From Atrichornis clamosus (taxonomy: Eukaryota > Chordata > Aves > Passeriformes > Menuridae), in the NCBI GenBank assembly GCA_013400975.1, contig WBMZ01000341.1, positions 157,637-221,636 of the forward strand: a DNA stretch of 64,000 nucleotides, in the 5' to 3' direction. This document shows positions 1 through 55,497 of this stretch, one piece after another. A program made the position numbers and the translations under genes. Numbering within the stretch: the first letter of the stretch is position 1; each line of letters starts with the position of its first letter. Below the pieces are notes generated by a model. That model was not told where the DNA came from and did not search any database. It saw nothing but the letters and a program-made list of their open reading frames with translations.

Positions 1-1647
1 TCAGAAGTTGAGGTTAAGATTTTCACTGACTTTTGATAGTTCTTGCCATATCCATTTCTTAGGTCAGCAGAGAGCTGGAGACAGTGCTGTAATTACTCAC
101 CATAAGGTCCCTCCAGTAGGCTGAATAACTGATACTTGCTTCAGAAGCAGCCAGATCCAGACTTCTGATCTTTTATATATTATACCAAGGCATACACTAT
201 AAGGTTTTTAATAGCTGAGATCCCCACATGCTAGGAGCTCCTTGTGTTCTTCCCTTTCTTCCCCTTCCCTTAGTTTTTGTGTATGACCTTCCTAATTGCA
301 TATTGGTTTCCCTGCAGCACATAAAGCTTTATGCTTTCTTATGCTTCCTTAATCCATCTGTTCTACATGATCCCTCACAGCATCATGCTGTACCGTCCTC
401 TTCTGCCTGCTGTCTTCCTCCCATTCTACCTTTTGTTCTCTGTTTTCCCAGCTTTATCTTTAGCTCATTCCTTAGTAACTGGCAGGAGCAGGTCTTGATG
501 AAGTCAGCCTGAACAGAGACCACTGCTGGCAGCTGCTGTTATCACTCTGCAGCAGAAGTTACTTGAGTTTGTACTCAAGGCATGTTTCCTGAACTGAACG
601 TACCAAGGTTGGTTCTCTACGGAGCAGATCATGCCCTCTGGATTCACAGTTATCTCACGCTCCAGGAGACACTGCTTTTCCCAAGGCCAAGTCCTTGATT
701 TTATTCTGAATTCGCTTTTATTGTTACAGAACAGCCTAAGTAGTCTCTGCTCTTCATCTTTCCCATTCCACATCAGTACCCCCTGTACGTTATTTCAGAA
801 GCAACTTTTCTGCCCACTTCTAACCTGTTTTCCTCCACCACTGACTGCTCAATCCTTCTTCCTGTTCTCAGCTGCTTTTCACAAACTATCAGGTCTTTTA
901 TCTCTTCTGCCTGCTCAGCATTTGTCTCTACCTCTCTTCTAAATTTTCTTCTCTCTCTAGTAACTTTTTACTTCCAATACAACAAAAAAGCTGCCGCTTC
1001 CCATGTTCATTTAGCAGCAGGGGGTTATCAGGGGAACTCCTATGTTTACAGTCAGAAGAGGGACAACCTGGGATCCCTGATGTTCCTCTAAATTTGGCTT
1101 TCCTGGTATCCAAACTGCAGTATAATTTAGAGCACTGTGGTCTCCAAGGTGTTACATTTTTGATATGTGAAGTTAAGATTTAAAAATAACACCATCACTG
1201 TAGCTTGCATTATACTTGCTTCACTAAACTAATTAGATGGACAACCAGTTACACAATGTGTGTGGTTTTATGTTTTTGAAGTCAAAGCATATTTTCCAGT
1301 GCTTGCTATTTTAAGTTTCCATTTCATAAAACACCATTTTTATGCTCAGTAGCCTTTACACCATCATTCTTCAGCTGAATGATTAATTTTTAAACATAAC
1401 AAAGAAAAATTCTGTTTTGCTTGAAGTTTCTCAAACCACATGAAATTACAAGATAACTGATAGAAGGAATTCAGTGCTAAGACACTTTTTATCTGAACAT
1501 CTAGAACATGCTATTACTTGGGCATGTAGAATCCACAAGCCACAGTCCTGAGGGCATTCTACAGCCCAACAGTGCTTCTTTTTCCCTTCTCTACTATACT
1601 AAAATCATTTCTAAAAGTAAAAAGCTTGTTTTAAAACAATCACTTAC
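1..1647 (-). other. FAM135A: FAM135A intron after the large exon (partial, runs off left edge)
   Basis: The intron opens with donor GTAAGTGATT at 1647. I looked on the minus strand for the next conserved coding segment (the one leading into the esterase-like domain) and did not find it. A pyrimidine-rich stretch runs from about 230 to 960. Short open frames here have no recognisable similarity. No repeat family recognised. Confidence 0.7.
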
Positions 1648-44529
<42,882 letters not shown>

Positions 44530-47500
44530 CTATTTAGAACACAAGCTGGGGATAATGCCTATCTGTTCCTAAAAAGGACAATGCTTATACACAGTTTTGC
44601 ACAGCTTCCTTAAATATGCAGGCCCTGAGGTAAACAAGAATATAGGATGTACCAAATCCAGACCACAGTAACTTCTACCTTTGTTGTGAAGGAATCAAAT
44701 GTTATTAGAGAAGCATCACAACACATCGTCAGCATAATACAATCCTGGCACTTACTGATACCTACATATTGCAGATCTCTCTGCTACTTGGCTGGAGAGG
44801 GAAGAATACTGCCGACAAGGAGAAAAAAAGCATGGTCTGCTTCCAGCCCTTGTTGACGCAGAATGACCAGGCAGACAGCAGTGCCTCAACTCTGGCATGA
44901 AGACAGGAACAGCTGAATTACAGTGTAGCCAAACAGTAAAGAGAAAGTGCCTCACCAGGTCATGCAGGACTTTAGACGAAGAGATTCCAGAGGGGAGGCA
45001 GGAATTAAGGAAGGCAACATGCCTATTTTTAGTCAATTTTCTGTTTGTAGTAGTGTTAATTCTCACTGTCATCTTCACAGCCACTGACTGTCAAGTTCCT
45101 GCTAATCTACAATTGCCTGCTGATACCTAAATTAAAATCCTACAGATTTTACTTAGTTCTGCTGTTTTTCCTTCAACACTATCAATTAGATTAATAAAAC
45201 AGACTACATTTTCTGCTAACACTTTTCTTCAAAGTTCCCAGTTTCTGCAAGCACTGTCTGGTTTGAGGACTAAGCAAACCAAAAAAACCTAAGCAGGCTA
45301 TCCTTCATGCATGATAGTCTATTTTTCTGGATCCAATGTAGAAGCAGTAGACATTGAAAAAAATTCACCTGTCTGGAGCTTGAATGGATTAAGGGGAGTT
45401 TTTGTTTCTAAAACTTTGAACATGCATTTGGATGTTTGTGAAGTAGACAGTACTATTGAGACTGAAAAAGAGTAGCTGGCAAAAAAAGTCATCACTGCAT
45501 CAGTTATCAGCTGAAAGTAAAGCTACCTTTAGGGGCACAACCTCTAGCCTACCAACTAAATTATCTTAGCGTATGACTCAAGATTTCCCTTTCTGGACTC
45601 ACTCTAGAGGAGCTGAAAGGCTTCAAGCACCATACCACAGGTGTAGATTTTGAACTATAAACAAGACATTAATTTTGACCTTGGTTCAACAGCCAGTATA
45701 GGGATTCTCTACACACTTTACAAAAACACAGGAACAGTATGTTACTGACATAACAGGGGGCAGGGGAAGAGGAATTTTGCTGCATTAGGACAACAGGAAG
45801 AACTCGGATCAAGGGCCCTTACCACAAGACCAAAACTACAGCTATTAACCCAGCTTGTCTAAAAAATACTGTCATTCAAATTTCAATCAAAGGACTTCAA
45901 GAGATTAACCGAAAGATGCCACAAGCTTTGGTACAGTTTGTAGTGTTAAGACTGGCACTTATAACCTAAGGGTCTTTGTAGCAATTCCCTCTTCCACTGT
46001 GATGTCTAGCATTGTGTAGGGGTGTCATCAGTGGTCTTTAAAGCCAGAATCAAGATGTTCTGCACTCATTCTCTACGGTTGCAATACTGCACTATCACAT
46101 GGGCATCACCTATCGAAACACAAGTGTATCTCCTGCAAATGAAACCTGACCTGCCATGAAGCAGAGATATGGAGATCCTAGACCCGCTGTGACCCTTGGC
46201 TGCTGGGCAACAAACCATGTGGGCTGTGCATAAACCTGTCCAATACCTCAGAAGGGAACCACTTTAAAGCACTCAGGGAAAAGCAAAAGAATAAAAGTAA
46301 GGATGCCATGGGGCAGTCTTACCCAGCTTGCATTTTGATGAAACTACATTCTCAAGGGAGGAAGACATCACAAGGCTCTGACTTCCTGGCACAGTGAGTG
46401 CTGCTGCCTATATCCCTGAACAGTTTGACTCCACTAAGAGAAGGGAAGACCATTCCTGCAGTTGTTGTTGGGCTGTGTTTCAGGGTCCCTCAAGTCCCCA
46501 GCAGGAAAACTCAGAACAATCCAGAACAAGTCCAATTAGACAAGTTCAAAGGTCCATTTTACAAATGAGCTAATTCAACAAAAAAACCTGAGAGCCACAT
46601 CTTGCATTACTGCCAAAAGGTCTGTCCAGTGAACTTGCGGTATTCCTATTGTGTATAATATGGCTCTAGCTGGGGCTACTCCCTCTCTTCCTCCTCTGTT
46701 GAGCTTACTTAGCACTCCCAGCCAGTCCACTAAAAATTACCTGGGCAGGCCACTTTTCCCTGCAGACCAAGCAAGGGTATAGCAACCAGAGGCATGCATG
46801 ACACAACACCGTGCATTTTAAACCAAAAACACAGCTCTTGCTCAACTACCAACAGTATTTGGAAAAACAGCATCTATGCCTTGCTCCAGCACCAGCTGCA
46901 AAGCCAGTAAGAAATGCTGTGGCACAGTTCACAGAACAGCACAGCCAGCAAGCACTGCCGCGTGCTGCCGCAGGTACCGGGCTTGCAGGCTGTCAGCTGA
47001 CCACTGAGAATGCCTTTTTCTTTGTTGAGGATCAGCTTGTTCCACGTGCACCTTACACTGGAAGAAGGGGAACATTCACTGCCCTGGGCTGACATAAACC
47101 ACAGCACTACTTTTCTGCCAAAGTCTTTCATATCAGCGCAAAGGAAAACAGTGTTCTGTGAACTACAGAGTTGTTATGCAGTGATTAAATATTTTCAAGA
47201 AGAAACTCAACTTGGACGATGTCTTAAAGTTTGTACACTAATCAAACAAGAGCCAACCAAAAAAATTAAACTCATATAAAGGTATTTATTATATAGATTC
47301 CTTTCAAATTTACAGCTAAACTTCATAAACTTCAATTACATCAAAAGTCCACAAATCATTTTAATACTTAATGAGTTTATTGTTCCATTTTAAAGCAAAT
47401 CATTAGCATTTGGAAACCAAACTATTACATTGCATGTAAGAAGCAAAAGAATCCTTCAGTAGGAGCTCTCTACATGTGAGAAACAGAGTTTAATGCACCA

Positions 47501-47781
47501 TATAAACCCATATCAGGTCTGATAATAAATGAGAATACCCTAATACACAAGTTAGAACAGGGGATTCTAAACTTTTCACAGCTACTTAACATTTATAATC
47601 AAAGCAGCATTTCAATATTCAAAAGTATTTAGTGCATTGAGACTTAATATCCCCAGTAGTTAAAATGTCAGTTAAAGCCACTTGATCCTACACAGAGGGG
47701 CAAACCTTTCCTTTCCTTCACACTTCTGGGGGTTTCTTTCTTTTCCTAAGGTGGAAAAATCTCCTATATATCCTGACTGGT

Positions 47782-48388
47782 TGTAGTGGTTTGGCCTTGG
47801 CTGGGTGCCAGGTGCCCACTACGGCGCTCTATCACTCCCCTTCCCAGTGGGGTAAGGGAGAGAATAAGATGGAAAACAACTCGTAGGTTGAGATAAAAGC
47901 AGTTTACTAAGAGCAAAAAAAAGAGGAAACAAAGCAAGAGTTTGCGCATGCACAAGCAGAAAGAGAAGTGAATCTCTACTTCCCATCAGCGAGTGATGTT
48001 CAGACACTTCCCGGGAAGCAGGGCCTCAGCACGCGGAGTGGTTCCTCCGGAAGGCAAACATTTCAGAGCAACAAATGCCCCCCCGCCTTCCTCCTCTCTC
48101 CCTGGACTTTTATATCTGAGTTGACATCATATGGTATGGAATATCCCTTTGGCTGATTTGGGTCAGCTGGCCTGCCTGTGTCCCCTCCCAGGATCTTGCC
48201 CACTCCCAGCCCTCCTGATGGGGGGAAGGAGTGTCAGAGGGACAACACTTCTCAGCAGTAGCCAAAACACTGGCGTGTTATCAACACCCTTCCAGCTACC
48301 AGTGCAAAGCACAGCACTGTGAGGACTGCTAAGGGAAAGGCAAACTCTCTNGCTAAGGGAAAACTCTCTCTTGGTCAGATCCAATACA
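47782..48388 (-). mobile_element. Endogenous retrovirus LTR, reverse orientation
   Basis: A 607-bp unit bounded by TG...CA in the reading given here (TGTAGTGGTTTGGCC to CCAATACA). It contains the segment CTGGGTGCCAGGTGCCCAC common in bird LTRs. On the minus strand it is preceded directly by a purine-rich tract (AATAAGGGGTGGAGAT), as expected of a 3' LTR with its polypurine tract. The subfamily is not assigned. It has no intact genes. A single N at 48352 interrupts it. Confidence 0.75.
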
Positions 48389-48766
48389 ATCTCCACCCCT
48401 TATTCCATACCATTTGTGTCATACTCAGATCCCACATAACCTATATATCTTCCAATTGCTCCATTGTACTTTTTTTCTCCTTACTAAAATTCTTTCTTAT
48501 CCACACATACAACTTAACTACATCCTTAAACCATCTTTATACCAAACATACATTTTCCCATTAACTACTATTCACAGTCCTTTCAAAGATAGATCTTGTT
48601 TTCCCATTTCATGGGCCTTCTTCTCTCTGGATCTCTGTTCCATCGGGATTAGTGGTCAGGACAGGAAAAGCAGTACAGTTAGTCACTGGGCACCGGCCTG
48701 GCTCAGGTCGTCATCACATTCTTCTTACTCCTTGTAAAATTCCTTCTTCATCAGTTCATGTCACTC
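48389..48766 (-). mobile_element. Retroviral internal fragment next to the LTR
   Basis: About 380 bp between the full LTR and a second partial LTR copy. It starts on its LTR side with the polypurine-like tract at 48389-48404. I see no intact reading frame of a retroviral protein in it, so it is a degraded 3'-internal remnant. Confidence 0.5.
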
Positions 48767-48870
48767 CCAGCTACCAGTGCAAAGCACAGCACTGTGAGNC
48801 TACCAGTGCACAGCACTGTGAGGACTGCTAAGGGAAAGGTGAACTCTATCTTGGTCAGACCCAATAACCA
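48767..48870 (-). mobile_element. Partial second LTR copy (outer end only)
   Basis: CCAGCTACCAGTGCAAAGCA and the following GGACTGCTAAGGGAAAGG and TTGGTCAGACCCAATAACCA repeat the last roughly 100 bp of the LTR at 47782-48388, with small changes. A single N at 48799 sits between two near-copies of a 28-bp segment. It probably represents the other LTR of the same provirus, mostly lost or collapsed in assembly. Confidence 0.65.
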
Positions 48871-49210
48871 GTCCATGCTGTTCCCACATTAGCTCACCAC
48901 TTCTTTAGTGATCCAAACTAAACTTTTCTGAGGGCACAATACAAAGTGGATCACAGGATAACATATTTTAAAGGTTTGTCTGAAGGAAAAAAAACAGGTT
49001 TTTATTCTATTTCTTTTCTAAATCGATCATTTTAATGCTACTTTACAGCAGCTGCATTAGAGCATCGGAAAAGACAGAAACCTCCTAAACCAGCTTTGTT
49101 TTCAGAAAAATGATTGTGTAACACTGCCATTAATCCAGCTACTTGCATTGGGAACTGCAAGATAACACTAAGAAACAAAACTGCAAAAAGATGTTCAAAG
49201 AATGTCTTAC

Positions 49211-49296
49211 CTGCACTGGGAAATACTCCATTTTAGTATGTCAATCAACCAGTCTTCCAGTTCTCCACTACTGCTGTCAAAAACATACTGCTCGAA
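49211..49296 (-). other. Candidate extra exon (86 nt) in FAM135A intron 1, probably 5' UTR
   Basis: On the minus strand an excellent acceptor (TTTGTTTGTTTTTTAG) is followed by 86 nt and a consensus donor CAG|GTAAGA. The 86 nt are open in one frame (FEQYVFDSSSGELEDWLIDI then LKWSISQC), though 28 open codons can occur by chance. If joined to the start-codon exon at 44507, that frame would meet TAA at once (AGT AAC TAA), so it could not extend FAM135A. A short upstream reading frame starting at the ATG inside it would end within the exon. It could be a UTR exon, an exon of an unknown minus-strand transcript, or a decoy pair of splice sites. Confidence 0.4.
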
Positions 49297-50510
49297 CTAA
49301 AAAACAAACAAACAAATGTTTTACTAACAGCATCATCTCTAGAATATACTCATATACTTCATTCTCTTTTCCGGCATCCTGTTAACAACCTTTATCATGA
49401 CCTCTTCAACCATCATACAAGAACTGTCTACGAGCATTCTCCAATCTGCCCTTGGGTCCTGCACTGTAGTTTTCAGCTCTCTCCAAGTGTAGCAGTCTGA
49501 TACGTAGTTTTACAAAATAAAGCAAAAAATGAAACTTCTCATTAAGCCAATGCTCTGGTAAAGCTGACATTGCCATGTCCAGCCAAACTATCCCTGTCTT
49601 CACCAACGAATTCTAAAATCCAGGTCCCAGAGGACTCTGGGACACCCCAGCCACGCCACAGCCTCCTCAATCTTCAGAGAGACTCTCAGCTCACCAGCAG
49701 CAACATAGTGACAAAGAGGTAGGAGGATATTCTGGCCTGAGTCATCAAATACAGCACATGTACCCACGCAGTCTTACATAGTTACCAGGGAGGAGACAAC
49801 TTATAAGAAGGAGTCTGATGAGATTCTCCTGGTAAATCTTATGTCCCTTCTCCACAGAAGACAATATTCAGGGAAAAAGGAGGAGGGCCCTAAGACCAAG
49901 AACCCACTTTCTTAGGGCAAACATTACAGGTAGGTCAACATCACCTAATATTCTGAAACTGTCCCTGAAGCTCCTGATAAACCACTACCTAAAACTGTTT
50001 ATTAAGAATCAGTTCATCTCTCCTATTACTGTAAAACCATTACGGTACTTAGAAAATACAATAAAAACCTGCAAAATCTCTTTTTTATCTGATGACCTTT
50101 AGATTTCACATATATTAAAAACAGAATGCTTGGTTCTCCCCTCTTAAAGGAACTTTGCATCCTTTCTATATGTCTGTTTCAGAGAAATACAAACACAAAA
50201 TCTATCACAGCATGTGCAGGCAAGCTGTGAAACTAAACTGGTTTTACCTCAGCTTCAGAGGGAAGAAAACAGAAAAAGTAGAACATAAAAAAAAAAAATT
50301 ACCTGGATTTTTCTAAAATAGAATTCATTTATGCATGTCAGTGAGGTATTACAACTTAGATACCACAAATTATCAGTAACAACCCAGTAAAACCCTGATG
50401 CCATAATGCTCCATAAAAATGGCACCAACATTTATTCCATTTGCTTAACAATGCATTACAGCCTGTATCGTACCAATTCTCTTTTAAAGCGGACTAAGTT
50501 CTTTTTTTTT

Positions 50511-50546
<36 letters not shown>
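50511..50546 (+). repeat. (GA)n microsatellite
   Basis: About 36 bp of GA dinucleotide with one AAAG interruption, preceded by a T run. It explains the Leu/Ser-rich frame seen on the opposite strand. Likely to vary in length between individuals. Confidence 0.95.
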
Positions 50547-50789
50547 CCATGCAAAATTCTGGGTAGCTGAATTTTTTCTAGCCTTAGATTTAGTATTTTA
50601 TATTCAGTGGAAATCAAAAATAAAACTACAGAATCTATACATGAAAATACAACAAAGTATTCATTTTGCTCCACTCTGTTTCTAGCTGTTCATTTAACAT
50701 TCTTCAAGTAGCATTTCTCTTCAAGTTGCTGTAGGAGCTTTGTACACCTCCATCCCTGACTTTTTTTTACCCGTCCTCTTCTCCTGTAT

Positions 50790-51400
50790 GCTCAGAGATT
50801 CAGCACCTGCCAACACAAATTCAGCCACCATCTATATCTGTGCTGATGACTCACAGCTTTGTCCCCCCACCTGAGAACTGCCTTCAATTCCAATTTTAGC
50901 TGTTTCTTGGACACTGTCTTCAGCTGAAACTTAGTGTGGAGAAAACAAAGTTCTTGACCTTACCAGAAAGGCTATTCCTAATAACTACTTTCTGAGTGTG
51001 CATACTAGCACAATCTGTCTGGAAACCTAGACAGTGTTTTTCGTTTAGTTTCCTCTGGGTTCTCATCGACTTCGGCAAGACTATACAGAAGACCTGCCAA
51101 ATTTTTCTGCATGTGATTAGAAATATGTCCCATCTATCCATACAGCCAAAACTCATCCAAGCTAATATCCTTTTAATTACTGTGAGGCTGAAAAAGCATA
51201 ATTCACCACATGTATTAGTTCAGCATGGTGCTGCAAAGAACCAGTCTGTTATTTTGATCATTTTCTCCCTCTCTGAATCCCCTGCAGAGAAAGCCTGGAC
51301 TACTGCATCAAGCAAAACTCCCCTGTCTTTTGAAATCCTTTCACAGCTGTGCAGCACCCGGTATCACAGTGTTCTGGTTGAGACTAGAGCTTCCCACAAA
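50790..51400 (+). mobile_element. Ancient non-LTR retrotransposon relic (3' part of a reverse transcriptase)
   Basis: The plus strand near 50,843 reads as ICADDSQLC, resembling the catalytic YADD box of LINE reverse transcriptases followed by QL. Downstream, across frame changes, come LQLKLSVEKTKFL and then FSFLWVLIDFGKTIQKTCQI, with FLHVIRNMSHL, in the spacing seen in the thumb region of L2/CR1/Rex-like LINEs. Frameshifts and stops show that it is dead. The clade is not assigned. This explains the 143-codon open frame at 50996-51427. Confidence 0.5.
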
Positions 51401-54106
51401 CTACAAATAAACCCTGCTTCTCCATAATTATAAAGGTGAGGGTGTAGAAAAGAAATGGTAATTGAATTTTGAATTGCATAATCTTGTTGTAAAACAAATA
51501 AACAAACCCCTTAAATGGAAATGTCTAGGATACCTTATTCTATTCATTATCCCAATTTTAAAAAGGCAACATGACCACCACTAGAAAGACTTCAGAACAG
51601 ACTGCTTTCTATGGGATTTATTAATTAATTGTTTAAAAGCTTCATAGTTATAAATAATTATGTGAAGTAAACAATCACACATATAGTTAAACAATGACTT
51701 CATTTCATGGGCTAAGGGCAAAACTCAACCATTACAATTTTCTTCATGCCTGGTTCTCTAAGTCTAGACTACTTCCCAGCCAACCACAAGGTTTAATTCT
51801 AAGATATCTATAACATTTTAATGGGATAGATAAACAACCAACTTCATCAGGCATTAAAATTCAAGTTTTCATACTTTTTGCTTTAAATTTAGCACCAGTA
51901 TCTTGTCCTCTATGCAGCACACTGATAAAAACAACGCACTCACTACTTTGAGCTGACAACTTGATTATTCCCACTGAGCATAGAAGTCATTAAGATGTTG
52001 CATTTATTCCTCTTATTCTCCCCTATTAATAGATCATACATGTGATACAATAATTCATCTTGAACACTTATTAGGCTTATTCCCTTCTATTCTAGCATTG
52101 GTCTTTGTCTGTCTGACAAATGACATGTTATTTGTAAGGTTCCTCATTATAGAGTTTAACATGAAAAGTTCAGTGAGAGTACAGTTAAAAGCTGGCTTTC
52201 TTATCAATGTATTCTTCTCCCTCCATCACAAAAACCCCTGCTGCAAAATGGACCCCATGCTTACAATTTCTGTATTTTTCCTCCCAGTAGGGGCACTAAC
52301 TTCAGTGTCTCCTCTCTTCAGCCACCAATTTACACTAAACAAAAGCTGCATCATCTCCGAGATCCTCTCTCCTTTCTCATTAAAATGAATTGAGCAATGG
52401 TTTCAGGAGTAATTTGTACAGAAAATGGAAAGAGAACATGAACAAACCAAACTGAATGTTTTGTTTGCCTTTTACAAAGACTTCCCCTAAAAATAAAACC
52501 CACATTTAAAAAATTATTAAAGGGGTATGTGATAACTGGTACAAACGTGACTGGCTTTGAGTCAGAAACAGCTAAAACGGAGCATTTTAATGAAAAGCAG
52601 TAGTAATTCAGGGTATGTGCTACCACATTACCACATTATGCCAGCCACCTTGTCCCACACACTGGTTGAGCGAGAAAAATGAACCAAATACTTCCACACA
52701 CTCACACTAAGAACCAAGGAGAGTGGACAGGGTAAATCAGCAGTAAAGCTGAGCTACCATAACAACAATGATGAAAATAAATGCCTCTAACTACAGCAGA
52801 AGGTTAATGTATCTAGAAATACATCTGCAAATGTAGAAATAGATCTGTAAATTATTTGTTTTGCTTATCATTTTCCATCAATGAACTCACAATCTATCTC
52901 TTCCTAACCTATTCAGTAGAGCAATATAGGGGAAAAAGCAAAATGAAGTGCTTACATTAAATAATCACAGTCTTCCGGAACTTTACATAAAAAGCATATA
53001 AGGATCTTACAGGAAATTTTTTTTTAAAAGCAATAAATAGCAGGCTGTAATATTTTGGCTTAAAAAACCAAATTGCACATCTTAATACATTCACCTTTGC
53101 ATAAGCTCTTGAATTTATGAAGGATGCACCAAATAAGAATTAATAAAGTAGGACAGGGAAGCTTACTAAAATAATTTGATTCTGTCCAACTGAATACGTT
53201 CTTCATAAAACACTAAGGGTCTATCTAAGTGTACTTTAAAAATACTTCATTATCCTACTTACACAAAGGAAGAAAGCTCACTCTTCTTGAATTCTGTGTC
53301 CCCAGCAATGTCATTAAATGAAAAATAACCTTCATATGGATGGATGAATTTGGCATTAAAATGTCCGCAATGACTGTGAAGTCATTACTCCGCCATATTT
53401 TATGAACCGAAGGAGTTTCCAAAAGAAAGTTGCAACTTCTCTCCTACCGTGAGCAAACTTATTGTCAAAAAAATAAAGTTTTGATTTCAAGAGAAATGAA
53501 AAATAAATCTAACTGTATATGATCAGTAAATTATTTTTAACAGGTAATAATTCTGTATTATTGTCCTCTGTAAATAAAACAGCACAATTTAGAGTTGAGT
53601 CATTGTTCCAATACCTGCTCTGAGGTCATGCTTTGACAAGACAGTAAATACAGTTTAGATTTGACAGGTTGATTTTGTATTGGAAGGCTTTACGCCAAAC
53701 AGTTACTGTATTTCCTCCCACAGTAGGCATGAAGTAATTGCAAATGATATATTGCATACTCTTATTAACTTAAGAAATGTGATAGCTGGGCTGCCTAATC
53801 GAAGTTACATTAGGAGATAACCTGATAGTAAATCTGATCCAGGATCAGTAGTCACAAAACCACTTCCTTGGTAGTTCCTACAGTAATGGCATCTGTGGTG
53901 ATAGGCTGGATCAGCCAACACAGAAAAACAGTGACTCTGACAGGACTTTCCTACAAATATAAGTTCTTTCAGAAATACACAGGAGTACTGTATCAAAACC
54001 TATTTTACTTTTCAACACCTAATGTTAATAACCCAATATAAAGTCGGATGATTTGGGGCTGGCCACTACATTTTTAAAAACATAATCCTTGATTTCACTT
54101 TTTTTC

Positions 54107-54665
54107 ATAGAATCACAGAATCATTAAAGGCGGAAAAGACTTCTAAGACCATCAAGTCCAACCTTTAACCTAAAACTGCCATCTCTACCAGGAGACCATG
54201 TCCTCAAGAGCCAAATTTTTTTTAACACTTTCAGGGACAGTGTTCTCACCACTGCCCTAGGCACTCTTTTTCAATGTCTGAAAGCCTTTTCATTGAATAA
54301 ATTTTCCTATCTAAACCTTTCCTGGCACAATTTGAGGCCATTTCCTCTCATTCTATCACCTGTTACTTGGGAGAAGTGACCAACCCTCATCTTGCTACAA
54401 CCTTCTTTCAGGTAGTTGTAGAAAATGTCACCCACAGCCTCCTTTTCTCCATAGAACTTGTGCTCCAGACCCTTCACTGGTTTCGTTGCCCTTCTGTGGA
54501 CTCACTCCAGCACCTCAATGTCCTTCTTGTAGCGAGGAGACCAGAACAGGATACAGGACTCAAGGTGTGGCCTCACCAGTGCTGAGTACAGCGGCACAAT
54601 CACAACCCTGGTACTGTTCGCCATACTACTGCAGATTTCCTTGTGGTTTGGCTTCCAGTGTCTCA
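54107..54665 (-). mobile_element. CR1 LINE, reverse orientation
   Basis: Starts with the reverse-complemented CR1 tail ATAGAATCACAGAATCATTA and continues through AAGTCCAACC, GCCCTTCTGTGGACTCACTC, CAGCACCTCAATGTCCTTCT and GGTGTGGCCTCACCAGTGCT. This is the longest CR1 copy here, about 560 bp. The open frames over it (54367-54696) derive from the element. Confidence 0.92.
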
Positions 54666-55409
54666 CCATTTTAACAAAATAAATCGAGGTAAGCATTATA
54701 GCACATAAATTTAGGTTTAAAGTTTGATTCTTTGATTTTCAGTGTAAAAAACCCCAAACCTAAAATATGGAATATAAAACATTATTTTTAACTTCTCATA
54801 ATATTCACCCACTGTCTTTATTCAATACCTGCCAGAGAAAAGTCATATATTCTTATTTTGTTCTTCCTTTTTAATGATTTTCTGACCATAAGTCTCCTAA
54901 GACCTTCTCCACAACTCTTCTGTTACGCAAAACAGGCATTAATTTTACAGTCAAATCCGTATTATTCTAGTACAAAGTGCAATGTAGTTATGGTTGAATA
55001 ATACAAGTGTAAAGTTGAAGGACAATTTAGCAGACTGTCACAGCAAGTAATGACCTAATGAGGTCATAATTTCAGGATGTGCATTAAAGCTTTTAAAAAA
55101 CATATTGTAGCAAACAAACATCTACATGTCAATTTGGCCTAAGACTAAGCTCTCTTGATGCTTGCTTATCTTCATAGTGACGAGGTGAGAAAGAGCCATA
55201 CTTTTCTCTGCAACCTCAGGTGGCACCTCCAGCAACTTATGTCTTGCTCACCTCCAAATCTAAGAGCACTAAGTTGAAACATATTTAAACTTCTAAGTTC
55301 ACTTAGCTATTACCAAAACCAGTCAAACACAAGATTTTAATGCTCCATCCTTAATATTCCCCGCTCTCTTTTCTACCACTGAAGCCTGGAGCAAAACAGA
55401 TCTGACCTC

Positions 55410-55497
55410 ACAGCAAAAACAAAACAAACCAACCAAAACAACAACAAAAACCAAAACCCCCCAAAACCACCAAAAGACAAACAAACAACACACACTC
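55410..55497 (+). repeat. A/C-rich low-complexity tract
   Basis: About 90 bp of CAAAA, CCAAAC and CAACAAC units, similar in composition to the tract at 43.3 kb but not a copy of it. Confidence 0.8.

Noticed and set aside
228..942. Plus-strand frames of 94 and 103 codons at the left edge
   Set aside because: Pyrimidine-rich intron sequence giving Leu/Ser/Pro/Phe-biased translations; no splice or homology support.
47764..48396. Open frames of 60-77 codons around 48 kb
   Set aside because: They lie in an LTR and show no similarity to a retroviral protein.
50996..51427. 143-codon plus-strand frame as a novel gene
   Set aside because: Its content fits a decayed LINE reverse transcriptase, with the upstream part of the same domain in another frame.
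54367..54696. Open frames of 62-72 codons on both strands
   Set aside because: They lie wholly within a reverse-oriented CR1 copy.
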